A stretch of 64,000 bases of DNA from Christensenellaceae bacterium OttesenSCG-928-K19 (GCA_030266015.1 JAJDHD010000001.1:62001-126000), one strand, 5' to 3'; numbered from the stretch's first letter, positions 36,747-45,750 are shown. Program-made: numbers and translations. Notes: a model not told the origin generated them from the letters alone.

Positions 36747-37466
36747 TTATTCGACCGAAAACTTTGAAAACTCAATTGTGCAATATGGCTCTGCGTTCCG
36801 GGTGCACAGCTTTACATAGGCCACGTTGTCGCCATTGTATATAAAAGGGGTAATCTCATCCTGCTGCGTGGCTGTTTTGCGGTATTCTATACGCAGCCGG
36901 TTATACTCCCGATAGCTGGGCAGGCACTCACAGGCCATTTGCACATACCTTGCGTTATTCACGTGCTGGTTAAAATCGATGTCGAAGGGTGTGGGCTTTA
37001 TGGATGGAAGCTGTGTAAAAGCTGCTTCCGGCAGCCGTATTTTTTTAGGCAGATAGTCCATGTCTGCCTTTTCGTCGTAGGTGATGGCATTTGCCACTGC
37101 TGCGGGCAGCTTTGCCGGACGCCCCTCCGAAAGACTTAGGAAAGCACCTTGTCCCCAGCTCTTGGCATAAGCCGTTCCGTCGCTGCCGTAGATTGTGGTG
37201 TTGCGGTATCCAAAATAACTGTTACACTCGTAGATGCTGGTTTTCACCGTCAACCGCTCCCCGTATTCTGCCAGGCGGAAAATATCGAGCTGGCGAAATG
37301 CCAATATCATAATGGTGTTGTTTTGCTTTAAGAACGACATAAACTCTGGTTCGGATTCCATCCAGAAATGAGAGCAGTCTTGCATCATGTCAATGGCGGA
37401 CACCACTGTTTGTAAACCGTTTGTATCTGTTTGGCTGATCCCTAGCCGCGTTTCGTATGTATACAT
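36747..37466 (-). CDS. acyl-ACP thioesterase
   Basis: 239 residues of the FatA/FatB-like double hot-dog family. The first half has AIDMMQDCSHFW and GYRNTTIYG; the second has the catalytic-region FDIDFNQHVNNARYVQM, with the Asp-x-N-x-H-V-N-N motif. It releases free fatty acids from acyl carrier protein. ATG 37466 is favoured; TTG 37502 has no ribosome site. It lies 32 bases after the preceding minus-strand gene and is probably cotranscribed with it. Confidence 0.9.
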   Translation of the reverse strand: MYTYETRLGISQTDTNGLQTVVSAIDMMQDCSHFWMESEPEFMSFLKQNNTIMILAFRQLDIFRLAEYGERLTVKTSIYECNSYFGYRNTTIYGSDGTAYAKSWGQGAFLSLSEGRPAKLPAAVANAITYDEKADMDYLPKKIRLPEAAFTQLPSIKPTPFDIDFNQHVNNARYVQMACECLPSYREYNRLRIEYRKTATQQDEITPFIYNGDNVAYVKLCTRNAEPYCTIEFSKFSVE

Positions 37467-37498
37467 AAGTTCTCTGGCTTCCTGTCGAAAGATATAGG

Positions 37499-38560
37499 TC
37501 AATCCCGGAAATGCTCCAGGCTTTCTTCATAGCGCCTAGCAAGGTCAATGATCTGCTCCATCCACCCGGTAGCGTATTTTTTGCCGGCAAGTGATTCAAT
37601 AAGCGGAATAATCTGTTCTCCATATTCCACAAAAGGCATAACGATGCCGGTGGCTTCCGCTACGTGATAGGCCTTTGTAAAATGCTTCTCGGCTTGCGCC
37701 TTTTTTCCCGCGCGAAACTGGTATACGGCATGGAATATATCCACATACAAAAGCCGGGCCGTATAGATTTCCTTATAATTCAGGGCGGCATATTCCACAA
37801 AGGGTTCTTCTGTCGGCCCCAGCCGGGAAATTCCTTTTAATATTTCCGCCGCCCGGTCTTCCAGCACCGGCAATACATATCCATCCGGCGTGTGGTGATA
37901 CCGGGGTGTGTCCCCACTCCATCCTGTTGTCAGGTTGGACCAGGATCGAATGGTTTTATATACTTTTTTACAGGTTGGGTGGTCGGGGTTTTCTTTTACC
38001 AGCCTTATGATCCGCAGCAGCGTTTCCTTCGCGTCTTCAGATTTATCCATGGCAAGGTAACACCGATACAGAATATATCCGGCAATGAGCATACTAACGC
38101 AATCTTCGGTACGTAGATATTGCTCCTTTGCCAGCAGGACAGCCTCTTCAAAATTACCCGTGAAATATAATATCTCACTCCGAATCTGGCAGGCCATGCC
38201 ATATCCCGGCTCGCCGTACCATTGACGCAATAAAGCGGCGGAATCCGGCAGAACATTCAGGAATCGCTTCAGGGAACCGGGGTCCTTATTAAACACTACA
38301 AAAGTGTTTGGATCTTGCGGCAGCCAACCCAGGCACAAGCAGGGAAACCTCGCCTTGCCGCCGATTTCTTCCGCTTGCTTTAGATCGTCATATATTGTTT
38401 CATCCGCTGTGAATAATTTCAACTGAGCCTGGAGCAGGTATGCGTCCAGCAGGTTTTGTGCTTCCTGGCCGGCTGTGTACTCGCCAAAAAGAGTGTGAAA
38501 TTCCGATAATCGGTATTCCAGCGCATATTGATGCAAAAGCCTTGCTTTGTCATTATCCAT
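37499..38560 (-). CDS. helical-repeat protein resembling a LuxR/MalT-type sensor region without HTH
   Basis: 353 residues, all alpha-helical, with TPR-like pairs (YFTGNFEEAVLLAKEQYLR; QFRAGKKAQAEKHFTKAYHVAEATG). The C-terminal half (VEYGEQIIPLIESLAGK) resembles the region just before the LuxR-type helix-turn-helix in large MalT-like regulators, but the protein stops there and no DNA-binding domain follows. It could be a regulator remnant, a binding partner, or an independent TPR protein. ATG 38560 follows AGAGG; an upstream in-frame ATG at 38647 overlaps the promoter and is rejected. Confidence 0.65.
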   Translation of the reverse strand: MDNDKARLLHQYALEYRLSEFHTLFGEYTAGQEAQNLLDAYLLQAQLKLFTADETIYDDLKQAEEIGGKARFPCLCLGWLPQDPNTFVVFNKDPGSLKRFLNVLPDSAALLRQWYGEPGYGMACQIRSEILYFTGNFEEAVLLAKEQYLRTEDCVSMLIAGYILYRCYLAMDKSEDAKETLLRIIRLVKENPDHPTCKKVYKTIRSWSNLTTGWSGDTPRYHHTPDGYVLPVLEDRAAEILKGISRLGPTEEPFVEYAALNYKEIYTARLLYVDIFHAVYQFRAGKKAQAEKHFTKAYHVAEATGIVMPFVEYGEQIIPLIESLAGKKYATGWMEQIIDLARRYEESLEHFRD

Positions 38561-38637
38561 AATAAAAACCTCTGAGTTGCTCGATGCCCGGCGTGATGCC
38601 GGACGGCCAGACGGCTTAAAAGCTACCCCCCAAGTAA

Positions 38638-38666
38638 ATTTTAGCACTACGCTTTTGAGATTGCAA
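38638..38666 (-). promoter_or_regulatory. promoter for the TPR-like gene and thioesterase
   Basis: Minus strand: TTGCAA (38666-38661), 17 bases, TAAAAT (38643-38638). The leader is about 70 bases. Confidence 0.7.
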
Positions 38667-39056
38667 GCAGGGGTAGTTTATCTGCATCATCCCGCTAAAG
38701 TTCATGTATGGGAATATTCTACTTGAGCTAATCATGAGCCATTTTTCGCAGAGGTAAATGAAGAACTTTCCATATATCTGTTTACCCACGCAAGGAGGAG
38801 ATAAACAGAAAACATTCCGTTGAAAGCGGTAGGAATATTGACATCGGCGGACTGTGAATGATAACATAAAAAACGCGTGCAGATGGTTAGTGGTGGCTAA
38901 CGGGTTTTTTGCTGGCATAAGGCATAGCGCATCGGGCTATGTTTAAGTTGCGGCAGTGCTGGTGAAAACAGGCAAAGCTATCGGTAGCTATTGCTTTTTC
39001 GATTGTCGCGTTGGTAGTATTTTTCCTTTATATTCTCCAATGCTCTTCGTTTTTTC
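38667..39056. other. 390-base gap with several hairpins
   Basis: No protein gene is clear. On the plus strand hairpins follow one another: GTTAG/CTAAC followed by GGGTTTTTT (about 38885-38912), CATAGC/GCTATG (about 38927-38945), and GCAA-AGCTA/TAGCTATTGC followed by TTTTT (about 38972-39000). The last one looks like a terminator although no plus-strand gene precedes it, so a small RNA is possible. Confidence 0.35.
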
Positions 39057-39422
39057 TTATACGCTCCCGGCAGGACAATATTGCAGGTTGGGCATGTCTG
39101 CCTCTTGGGTGTAATCAAGCTCTGTCCGGTTTAGTCCGGCCAGTGACATATTGTAGCTGGTTTCGTCACAGTAGATGCTGATGATCGCATCCAGTGGTGC
39201 TGTTGATTCTGTAAGGTAGGTTCCCATCAAATACATCTTGGTGTAACCGGAGCGGTAAACGGTGTGTTCAATAAGCTGGGCGGGCTGCCCGCCAGATTCG
39301 CATGGCTTTAGCTGGAAGGTTTGGATATCCACATCGGTTGTTTTCTCCGCAAGCTCAAACAGATAATCTTCCAAGCTGTCCGGCAATATTTTTTTCGCAG
39401 AATTTGTAACAAATCTCTTCAT
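39057..39422 (-). CDS. small protein, possibly DUF960-like
   Basis: 121 residues, cytosolic. The opening MKRFVTNSAKKILPDSLEDYLFEL and then VDIQTFQLKP recall DUF960 proteins (a threonine-rich start, I-P, hydrophobic helix, then Q-x-F-x-L), a Firmicutes family of unknown role. The second half, with HTVYRSGYTKMYLMG and two cysteines, could not be matched. ATG is preceded by AAGGAGG. A long hairpin abuts that ribosome site. The family assignment is tentative; that it is a gene is fairly sure. Confidence 0.65.
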   Translation of the reverse strand: MKRFVTNSAKKILPDSLEDYLFELAEKTTDVDIQTFQLKPCESGGQPAQLIEHTVYRSGYTKMYLMGTYLTESTAPLDAIISIYCDETSYNMSLAGLNRTELDYTQEADMPNLQYCPAGSV

Positions 39423-39438
39423 GGCATTGTTCCTCCTT

Positions 39439-39472
39439 AGGTTGTTATTTTATACGCCAATCATAACAACCT
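39439..39472 (-). promoter_or_regulatory. leader hairpin next to ribosome site
   Basis: AGGTTGTTAT (39439-39448) and ATAACAACCT (39463-39472) are perfectly complementary around 14 bases and end one to two bases before AAGGAGG. It could control translation or RNA stability of the small gene. A TTGACA lies further upstream (39490-39485) with a poor -10. Confidence 0.6.
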
Positions 39473-39558
39473 TTCTTAAACACAGTGTCAACTATTTATG
39501 AACAAACCATAAACAAACAATAGTTCACAGATATGCCGGGCTGGAAAAAACCGGAACA

Positions 39559-39894
39559 TTACGGAATATGCAAGGAGCGCACGTCAACGTTTACTTCCGA
39601 AACAGTGAGCCCGGTCATATCCTGCACCGCGCTTTTTATAGCACCCTGTATTTGCCTTGCCGTCTCCACCACAGACGGACCGTATTCCAGCGTGGTAAAA
39701 ACACTCATCTTCACACGTTCTCCCGTGGTTTCAATGCCGGATATTTTCAGGCTGGCGACGCCGCTTACCTGCGCTGCGGCAATCTCGGAAATCCTGGCAA
39801 GTACCTTCTCCGAGAACGCAACCGTCCCGTGGCTTTTTTTCTCTACCGCCACTTGCTCTATTTCATTTTGATCCGTTGCCAACACCATATTCAT
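39559..39894 (-). CDS. Asp23/Gls24-family envelope stress protein
   Basis: 111 residues. Typical pattern: VAFSEKVLARISEIAAAQVSGVASL, then KMSVFTTLEYGPSVVETARQIQGAIKSAVQDMTGL and VSEVNVDV. Members are membrane-associated through partners and respond to alkaline or envelope stress. GGAGGG lies eight bases before ATG 39894. It begins 44 bases after the Hsp70 gene and is probably in that operon. Confidence 0.92.
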   Translation of the reverse strand: MNMVLATDQNEIEQVAVEKKSHGTVAFSEKVLARISEIAAAQVSGVASLKISGIETTGERVKMSVFTTLEYGPSVVETARQIQGAIKSAVQDMTGLTVSEVNVDVRSLHIP

Positions 39895-39938
39895 TGTAGT
39901 TCCCTCCTTATAACATCATTGCCCTTATGTCCTCTTTG

Positions 39939-41666
39939 TTACATAGCATCCTTATGCTCATTGTCTGTGTTGGAAGTGCCGCACAGCTTTTCCAGCGCTG
40001 CGCACGCTGCCAGCATTTCGCTTGCGTCTTTGCTTTTGAGTGCTTTGTTTGCTGCTTTCAATGTTTGCGAAAGCTCCGTCTTTTGTTCCTTAGACATCTG
40101 CTTTTTGCTTGCATTTGCCTGGTAAATTGCTGCTTCCAGCTTATTGCGTGCTTCTGTTTCGCTGCGGAATTGTTCATCCTCCGCGGCAAACTGCGCGGCC
40201 TCCTGCTTTGCCCGCTCAATATCAGCCTCGTTCATGTTGGAGGAGCTTTCAATGACAATCTGCTGCTGCTTGCCGGTGGAAAGATCCTTTGCGCCCACAC
40301 TGACAATGCCGTTTGCGTCGATGGAGAACGTAACCTCAATCTGGGGAACGCCGCGTGGTGCTTTTTGTATGCCCTTCAGGCGGAATTTACCCAGAGTTTT
40401 GTTTTGTCTGGACTGCGGCCTTTCGCCCTGTAGCACATGGATGTCTACTGATGACTGAAAATTACCGGCAGTTGTAAACACCTGGCTTTTGGAGATGGGG
40501 ATTGCTGTGTTGCGGTCAATCAGCGGGGTGCAGATGCCGCCCATCGTTTCAATGCCCAGCGTCAATGGTGTCACGTCCAGCAGCACCATGCTCTTTACCT
40601 CGCCAATCATCACGCCACCTTGTATTGCCGCGCCCATGGCGACACATTCATCCGGGTTGATCCCCTTAAATCCTTCCTTGCCTGTAATCTCCTTTACAGC
40701 GCGTTGCACTGCCGGGATACGCGTGGAGCCGCCCACAAGAAGCACTTTATTCAACTCACTTGCGTTGACGCGCGCATCCGCCAGCGCCTGTTTTACCGGA
40801 CCAACAGTCTGCTTTACCAAATGCTCCGTCAGCGCGTCAAATTTCTGCCGGGTGAGCTCGGCGTCCATGTGCAGCGGCGAGCCCTTTGCTTCCGCGAGAT
40901 AAGGCAGGTTCACCTGTGTACATAGTGTGGAGGATAATTCCATCTTTGCTTTTTCCGCCGCCTCGCGCACCCGCTGCATAGCGTCAGGCTTTTTGCGTAA
41001 ATCCACCTTGTTTGCGCGTTTAAACTCATCCACAAGGTATTCCACAACGCATTGGTCAAAATCATCGCCGCCCAGGCGGTTGTTTCCCGCGGTCGCCATC
41101 ACCTCTATCATCCCTTCGCTTATATCCAGCACAGACACGTCAAACGTGCCACCGCCCAGGTCAAACACCAGTATTTTCTGGGCGTTTTCCTTGTCCAGCC
41201 CATAGGCCACGGCGGCGGCGGTCGGCTCGTTGATGATGCGCATTACCTCCAGCCCGGCAATCTGCCCGGCGTCCTTTGTCGCTTGGCGCTGCGCGTCTGT
41301 GAAGTACGCGGGGACGGTAATCACCGCTTGCGATACCTGCTCGCCCAGATAGTCCTGTGCGTCCTGCTTCAGCTTTTGCAATATCATGGCGGAAATTTCC
41401 TGCGGCGAATACTGCTTTTTATCAATCTTTACTTTGTGATTGGAGCCCATCTCGCGCTTGATGGAGCTAACGGTGCGTGTGCTGTTTGTCACAGCCTGCC
41501 GCACTGCCACGCCGCCCACAAGCCGCTCTCCCGCCTCGGTAAATGCAACCACGGACGGGGTTGTGCGCCCGCCCTCCGCGTTTGGAATGAGCTCGGGCTT
41601 GCCGCCTATTGTTACAGCCACGCACGAGTTTGTCGTTCCAAGGTCAATTCCTATTATTTTTCCCAT
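39939..41666 (-). CDS. dnaK: Hsp70 chaperone (DnaK family)
   Basis: 575 residues, somewhat shorter than housekeeping DnaK (about 610), the shortening being in the C-terminal lid. ATPase motifs are [26 protein letters not shown] and [12 protein letters not shown]; the linker [12 protein letters not shown] leads into the substrate-binding domain. grpE and dnaJ are not adjacent and an Asp23 gene follows, so this may be a specialised second Hsp70. The start [10 protein letters not shown] is standard for the family. Confidence 0.93.
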   Translation of the reverse strand: MGKIIGIDLGTTNSCVAVTIGGKPELIPNAEGGRTTPSVVAFTEAGERLVGGVAVRQAVTNSTRTVSSIKREMGSNHKVKIDKKQYSPQEISAMILQKLKQDAQDYLGEQVSQAVITVPAYFTDAQRQATKDAGQIAGLEVMRIINEPTAAAVAYGLDKENAQKILVFDLGGGTFDVSVLDISEGMIEVMATAGNNRLGGDDFDQCVVEYLVDEFKRANKVDLRKKPDAMQRVREAAEKAKMELSSTLCTQVNLPYLAEAKGSPLHMDAELTRQKFDALTEHLVKQTVGPVKQALADARVNASELNKVLLVGGSTRIPAVQRAVKEITGKEGFKGINPDECVAMGAAIQGGVMIGEVKSMVLLDVTPLTLGIETMGGICTPLIDRNTAIPISKSQVFTTAGNFQSSVDIHVLQGERPQSRQNKTLGKFRLKGIQKAPRGVPQIEVTFSIDANGIVSVGAKDLSTGKQQQIVIESSSNMNEADIERAKQEAAQFAAEDEQFRSETEARNKLEAAIYQANASKKQMSKEQKTELSQTLKAANKALKSKDASEMLAACAALEKLCGTSNTDNEHKDAM

Positions 41667-41736
41667 TTTGTTTTCCTAATCCCTTTCCCGATGGGCGGTT
41701 TGCCCGTCATTCATTTATACGATTTGCCAATTTCAG

Positions 41737-42834
41737 TTAGCTATAAGCATTGTGATCGGCGGGTGGTATTGCCTGTAATTTTACTGTGATGCTGGTGCCC
41801 TCGCCGGGGGCACTTTGTACCTCCACTGTGCCGCCGGAAAGCTCCAGTATTTTTTTAACCAGTGACAATCCCAGCCCGTTTCCCTCTGTCGCCCGTGAGG
41901 AATCCGCCTGATAGAATTTATCGAACAGGTAGCGCTGTGCCTCTTCGTTCATGCCCGTTCCGTGGTCGGTAATGGTTACCTCCACAACATCCTCTTTGCT
42001 GTGCGCCTCCACTCGAACGGTGCCCTGCTCTGGACTAAACTTGATTGCGTTGTTCAAAATATTGATCCACACATGCTGCATCAGTTCTTCATCCGCGGCA
42101 ATGCGGGAAGGGTCAATCTCAATCTCCAGCTCCAGGTTTTTTGCGCAAAACTGAGGCTCCAACAACAGAATAGCCCTGCGTAATTGCTCATCCAGCGCGT
42201 ATTCTTTGTGGTTCGATGTAAATTCCATGCATTCCAGCTTGGAAAGCAGCAGCACATTGCTGGAGAGTGAAGTCAGCCTGTCCGATTCGGAAATGATGAT
42301 ATCCAGGTATTCATCACGCTGCTTTTTTGTCAGGGTATCTTTTTTAAGCAGCTTTGCAAAACCGCGGATGGAAACGACAGGCGTTTTAAACTCGTGGGAG
42401 ATATTATTGACAAAATCACTCCTCAAGGTTTCTATGCTGGCAAGCTCTTTTGTCATTTCGTTGAAGCTCAAGGCAAGCCGCTTGAATTCATCCGGCCCGG
42501 TGGCGTCCACCTGCACTTCAAAATTTCCGGCGGCAATCTCCTTGGTAGCGGCTGTCAGTTTTCGCAATGGCCGCATGGCATACCGCCCGCCCACCATCGC
42601 GAGCAGTGTGCCAATTCCCAGGCTGAACAAAAGAATGAAAACAAAAACCAGCGGAAACCTGTTATTTTCAAGCGGCGGCATCACCCCAGCTTCAAACAGG
42701 AAATAGGAGATAATGCCGGAAATTAAAACACTGACAAAAAGGATGCCAAACACAAAAAACACTAAAAATACCAGCATGGTAATTTTTCTCCGCTTGGAGA
42801 GCAGGTTGATGGCCTGCAGCTTAGTCCTAAACAT
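41737..42834 (-). CDS. sensor histidine kinase 1
   Basis: 365 residues. Two membrane helices (about 19-45 and 62-84) flank a very short outer loop, then HAMP (about 85-135), HisKA with His147 in SHEFKTP, and the ATPase lid motifs NILNNAIKFS, DHGTGM and GLGLSLVKK. The tiny outer loop suggests intramembrane sensing, as in cell-envelope or antimicrobial-peptide sensors. Its partner regulator is upstream, separated by a 318-base gap filled by a duplicated segment. Confidence 0.93.
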   Translation of the reverse strand: MFRTKLQAINLLSKRRKITMLVFLVFFVFGILFVSVLISGIISYFLFEAGVMPPLENNRFPLVFVFILLFSLGIGTLLAMVGGRYAMRPLRKLTAATKEIAAGNFEVQVDATGPDEFKRLALSFNEMTKELASIETLRSDFVNNISHEFKTPVVSIRGFAKLLKKDTLTKKQRDEYLDIIISESDRLTSLSSNVLLLSKLECMEFTSNHKEYALDEQLRRAILLLEPQFCAKNLELEIEIDPSRIAADEELMQHVWINILNNAIKFSPEQGTVRVEAHSKEDVVEVTITDHGTGMNEEAQRYLFDKFYQADSSRATEGNGLGLSLVKKILELSGGTVEVQSAPGEGTSITVKLQAIPPADHNAYS

Positions 42835-42868
42835 TGTTTACCGCCTCTAAATAAATTCTGCGAGATAC

Positions 42869-43182
42869 TTCTTCGTAGCGCGTTTCAGCGAACGAAAGCG
42901 AGCTGTAACAAGTTCTTCTTTGCCCTTCTTCGCAGCGTGTTTCAAGGCGGTAGATCTTGCCAAAAGTTGAATTTATGCTCATAAGCTTAGATTGTGCCAT
43001 TTCTTACCGCCTTATAACAAGCACTTCTTTGCCTTTCTTCGCAGCGCGTTTCAGCGAACGAAAGCGAGCTATAACAAGTTCTTCTTTGCCCTTCTTCGCA
43101 GCGCGTTTCAAGGCGGTAGATCTTGCCAAAAGTTGAATTTATGCTCATAAGTTTAGATTGTGCCATTTCTTACCGCCTTATA
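42869..43182. repeat. 166-bp-period tandem duplication including a gene end
   Basis: Copy 1 (42869-43016) and copy 2 (43035-43182) are nearly identical, offset by 166 bases. The last 30 bases of copy 2 are the final nine codons and stop of the response-regulator gene; the same bases in copy 1 (42987-43016) are a non-functional copy. Each unit also has an inverted repeat AAGGCGGTA/TACCGCCTT, and a shorter motif (TTCTTCGCAGCG.GTTTCA) occurs four times. It fills the gap between regulator and kinase genes. Confidence 0.9.
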
Positions 43183-43833
43183 CCCCAGCCCGCGCACCGT
43201 CACAATGTCAAACTCCGGCCATCCGGCAAAGCGCTCGCGCAGCCTGCCCACATGCACGCTTACAGTGTGGTCGTCCGTTTGCGAATCATATCCCCAAATC
43301 TCGTCCATAAGCTGCAGACGGGTGAAGATTACATCAGGATAGCTGAGCAGCTTGTACAAGAGCAAAAACTCTTTCTGGGGCAGGGTTATCCGCTCAGATT
43401 CCCGGCTGACCATCATTGCGTCATAGTGCAGCGTAATACTGCCAATGGAGAGTTTGCGTTCATTCACAATCTGCGCACGGCGCAAAAGCGCTTTTACACG
43501 CAATATCATCTCTTCCTCATCCACCGGCTTCACCATATAATCATCTGTGCCCACGATAAAGCCCCTGCGCTTGTCGCGTATGGTTTCTTTTGCCGTCACC
43601 ATGAGTATGGGAAATGTATAGTTTGCCTTCCGCAGTTCTTCTGTCAGGGTGTAGCCGTCCATCCCAGGCATCATGATATCTGTAATCATCAGGTCAATAT
43701 GCTGGCGGGCGATGATATCCAGCGCCTGCTGCGCGTTTTCCGCCAAAAGCGGCGTGTATTGTTCTGCACGCAGCACCGCCTCCATCAGCTTGCGCGTGCT
43801 CGCGTCGTCTTCTACAACCAGAATATGAAACAT
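43153..43833 (-). CDS. OmpR/PhoB-type response regulator 1
   Basis: 226 residues. The receiver domain has VVEDD, phosphorylated Asp52 in TDIMMPGMDG, and Lys in YMVKPVD. The winged helix at the C-terminus shows LPQKEFLLLYKLLSY, DEIWGYDSQTDDHTVSVHVGRLRERF and TVRGLGYKAV. Clearly a paralogue of regulator 2 at 45055. Upstream it has three tandem 11-base repeats that are likely binding sites. Cognate of histidine kinase 1. Confidence 0.95.
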   Translation of the reverse strand: MFHILVVEDDASTRKLMEAVLRAEQYTPLLAENAQQALDIIARQHIDLMITDIMMPGMDGYTLTEELRKANYTFPILMVTAKETIRDKRRGFIVGTDDYMVKPVDEEEMILRVKALLRRAQIVNERKLSIGSITLHYDAMMVSRESERITLPQKEFLLLYKLLSYPDVIFTRLQLMDEIWGYDSQTDDHTVSVHVGRLRERFAGWPEFDIVTVRGLGYKAVRNGTI

Positions 43834-43884
43834 TGTTTTCTCCTGTCCTGTGTAGCCTGTTTTTTATGACTTGAATTGTCAAGT

Positions 43885-43917
43885 AAAGTTCAACTGAAGT
43901 TCAACTAAGTTTAAATA
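43885..43917. promoter_or_regulatory. three 11-base direct repeats before regulator 1
   Basis: AAAGTTCAACT (43885-43895), GAAGTTCAACT (43896-43906) and a weaker AAGTTTAAATA (43907-43917). An exact 11-base period is the classic layout of OmpR/PhoB-family sites. A -35-like TTGACA lies beside them on the minus strand, but its -10 is poor. Confidence 0.65.
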
Positions 43918-43945
43918 TTCATTGAACTAACAGCCCAAAAGAGCG

Positions 43946-44989
43946 CTAGCCATTAAACGGCAGCTTGACCAAAAACGACGCGCCCTCGCCCGGGCGGCTT
44001 GTTACCTCTATTTCCCCGTTGTGCAGTTCCACAATCCTCTTCACAATAGAAAGTCCCAGCCCGCTGCCCTCTGCCGACCGCGATGATTCCACTTGGAAAA
44101 ACTGATCAAAAATACGTCCCTGGGCTTCTTCGCCAATCCCCGCGCCATAATCGGTGATTTTTACCTGCACATTTTTGGCGTCACTTCCCATATTGATTTT
44201 TACCATGCCGCCGTCATCTGAATATTTTACCGCGTTATCCAAAAGGTTCTGCCATACCTGCAAAAGCAGCTCTTCATCCCCTGTGTATTCAATTTCCAGC
44301 AGATTGATATCGAGTGTTATGCCGCGCGCGCTCCATTTAGGCTCTAGCAGCAGCACAGCCTGCCGTATTTGCTCGTCCAGGTAAAAGGTGTTGCGCGCTG
44401 TCTGGATATTTTGGCTGCTGAGCTTGGAGATGCGCAGCATATTTGACGTCATGCCAATGAGCCGTTCCGTTTCCTTTTTTATGATGGCCGCATATTGCAT
44501 CCGTTCTTCCTCTGGGAGGGCTTCTTTTGCAAGCACGTCGGCATAGCCCTCTATAATGGAAAGCGGTGTTTTCAGGTCGTGGGATACATTGGCGACAAAA
44601 TCCTTGCGCATATACTCAATGCTTTTCAGCTCCTTTACCATAACGGCAAAGTTTCGCTCCAGCTCGGCAACCTCGTCATGTCGGGAAGAAATCTCTATTT
44701 CTGTGTCAAAATCGCCCTTGGCAATCCGTTTTGTCTCCTCGGACAGCTTTTCTACAGGCCGCACGATCCTTTTGGCGTTCAGACTGATAAACAGGGCGGC
44801 AAACGCCACAATCAGCACAATCGTCAAAAGCTCTTTTAATGCTATACCCACAAACATAGTTTGCAGCACATCGCCGCTGCTGCCTGCCAGCAAATGGCTG
44901 ATAAGGCTGGAGAGGAAAACAGCAAGCACTGTGGCAAGAAGCACGATTCCGAATAATACCAATACCAGCCTGAGCCTTATTTTTTTCAT
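43946..44989 (-). CDS. sensor histidine kinase 2
   Basis: About 347 residues, a paralogue of kinase 1: helices near 5-35 and 48-72, HAMP (about 74-125), His137 in SHDLKTP, then NLLDNAVKYS, DYGAGI and GLGLSIVKR. Only a dozen residues lie outside the membrane, so it probably senses within or at the membrane. Start uncertain between ATG 44989 and ATG 44998; AAAGGA is nine to ten bases before the former. It lies 65 bases after regulator 2. Confidence 0.93.
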   Translation of the reverse strand: MKKIRLRLVLVLFGIVLLATVLAVFLSSLISHLLAGSSGDVLQTMFVGIALKELLTIVLIVAFAALFISLNAKRIVRPVEKLSEETKRIAKGDFDTEIEISSRHDEVAELERNFAVMVKELKSIEYMRKDFVANVSHDLKTPLSIIEGYADVLAKEALPEEERMQYAAIIKKETERLIGMTSNMLRISKLSSQNIQTARNTFYLDEQIRQAVLLLEPKWSARGITLDINLLEIEYTGDEELLLQVWQNLLDNAVKYSDDGGMVKINMGSDAKNVQVKITDYGAGIGEEAQGRIFDQFFQVESSRSAEGSGLGLSIVKRIVELHNGEIEVTSRPGEGASFLVKLPFNG

Positions 44990-45054
44990 GACTTCCATAT
45001 CCTTTATTTTGCTATGCGCTCCTGGATAAACGCGTGCGGCAATAATGTATTATG

Positions 45055-45750
45055 CTATTTCGAAGCGCGTTTTTGGGGTGTGTTTATTACGGCCTTATAC
45101 CCAAGTCCGCGTATGGTTTCTATGGAGAAGGTTGCATTATCCATAAACTTTTCCCGTAGCCGCTTGATGTGCACATCCACTGTGCGTGGGTCTGTTTCGC
45201 TGCCATAGCCCCAAATTTCGTCCATAATCATCTGACGGGTAAAAATTTTGCCGGGATACGAAAGCAGCATATGTAAAAGTAGGAATTCCTTTTGTGGCAA
45301 CACATCAATGTGGTCACCCTTTGAGACAGTGAGAGAGTCCGAGTCCAGCTTAGTGTCGCCTATTTTTAATATATTCTTGCCCGAGATTTTTGCCCGGCGC
45401 AAAAGCGCCTCCACCCGCAGCAGCAGTTCTTCCATATCCACCGGCTTCACCATATAATCATCCGCGCCTGTTTTGAACCCGGTGCGCTTGTCCTCCAGAG
45501 ATTCCCTGGCTGTTACCATCAATACGGGAATGGTCATTTTGGCGCTTCGCAGTTCGCCCGTCAGCTCAAAACCATCCATCTTGGGCATCATAATATCTAC
45601 AACCATAAGATGGATATGTGTTTGCTCCATTACCTCCAGCGCGTCTACGCCGTTCTCTGCTTCAAATATGGAATAACCCGCATTCTCCAGATGAATTCGC
45701 ATAAGCTTGCGCAGGTTTTGGTTGTCTTCAACAATTAAAATATTAGCCAT
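45055..45750 (-). CDS. OmpR/PhoB-type response regulator 2
   Basis: 231 residues. Receiver with IVEDN, Asp52 in VDIMMPKMDGF and YMVKPVD; winged helix with DEIWGYGSETDPRTVDVHIKRLREKF, close to regulator 1. AAGGAGG precedes the ATG. Promoter and inverted repeat lie at 45802-45863. First gene of the kinase 2 operon, and divergent from yajC-ABC, which it may control. Confidence 0.95.
   Translation of the reverse strand: MANILIVEDNQNLRKLMRIHLENAGYSIFEAENGVDALEVMEQTHIHLMVVDIMMPKMDGFELTGELRSAKMTIPVLMVTARESLEDKRTGFKTGADDYMVKPVDMEELLLRVEALLRRAKISGKNILKIGDTKLDSDSLTVSKGDHIDVLPQKEFLLLHMLLSYPGKIFTRQMIMDEIWGYGSETDPRTVDVHIKRLREKFMDNATFSIETIRGLGYKAVINTPQKRASK

Noticed and set aside
38880-39000. Cyclic di-GMP riboswitch (GEMM)
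   Set aside because: A GCAAAGC-like stretch is present, but the conserved tetraloop and receptor arrangement is not.
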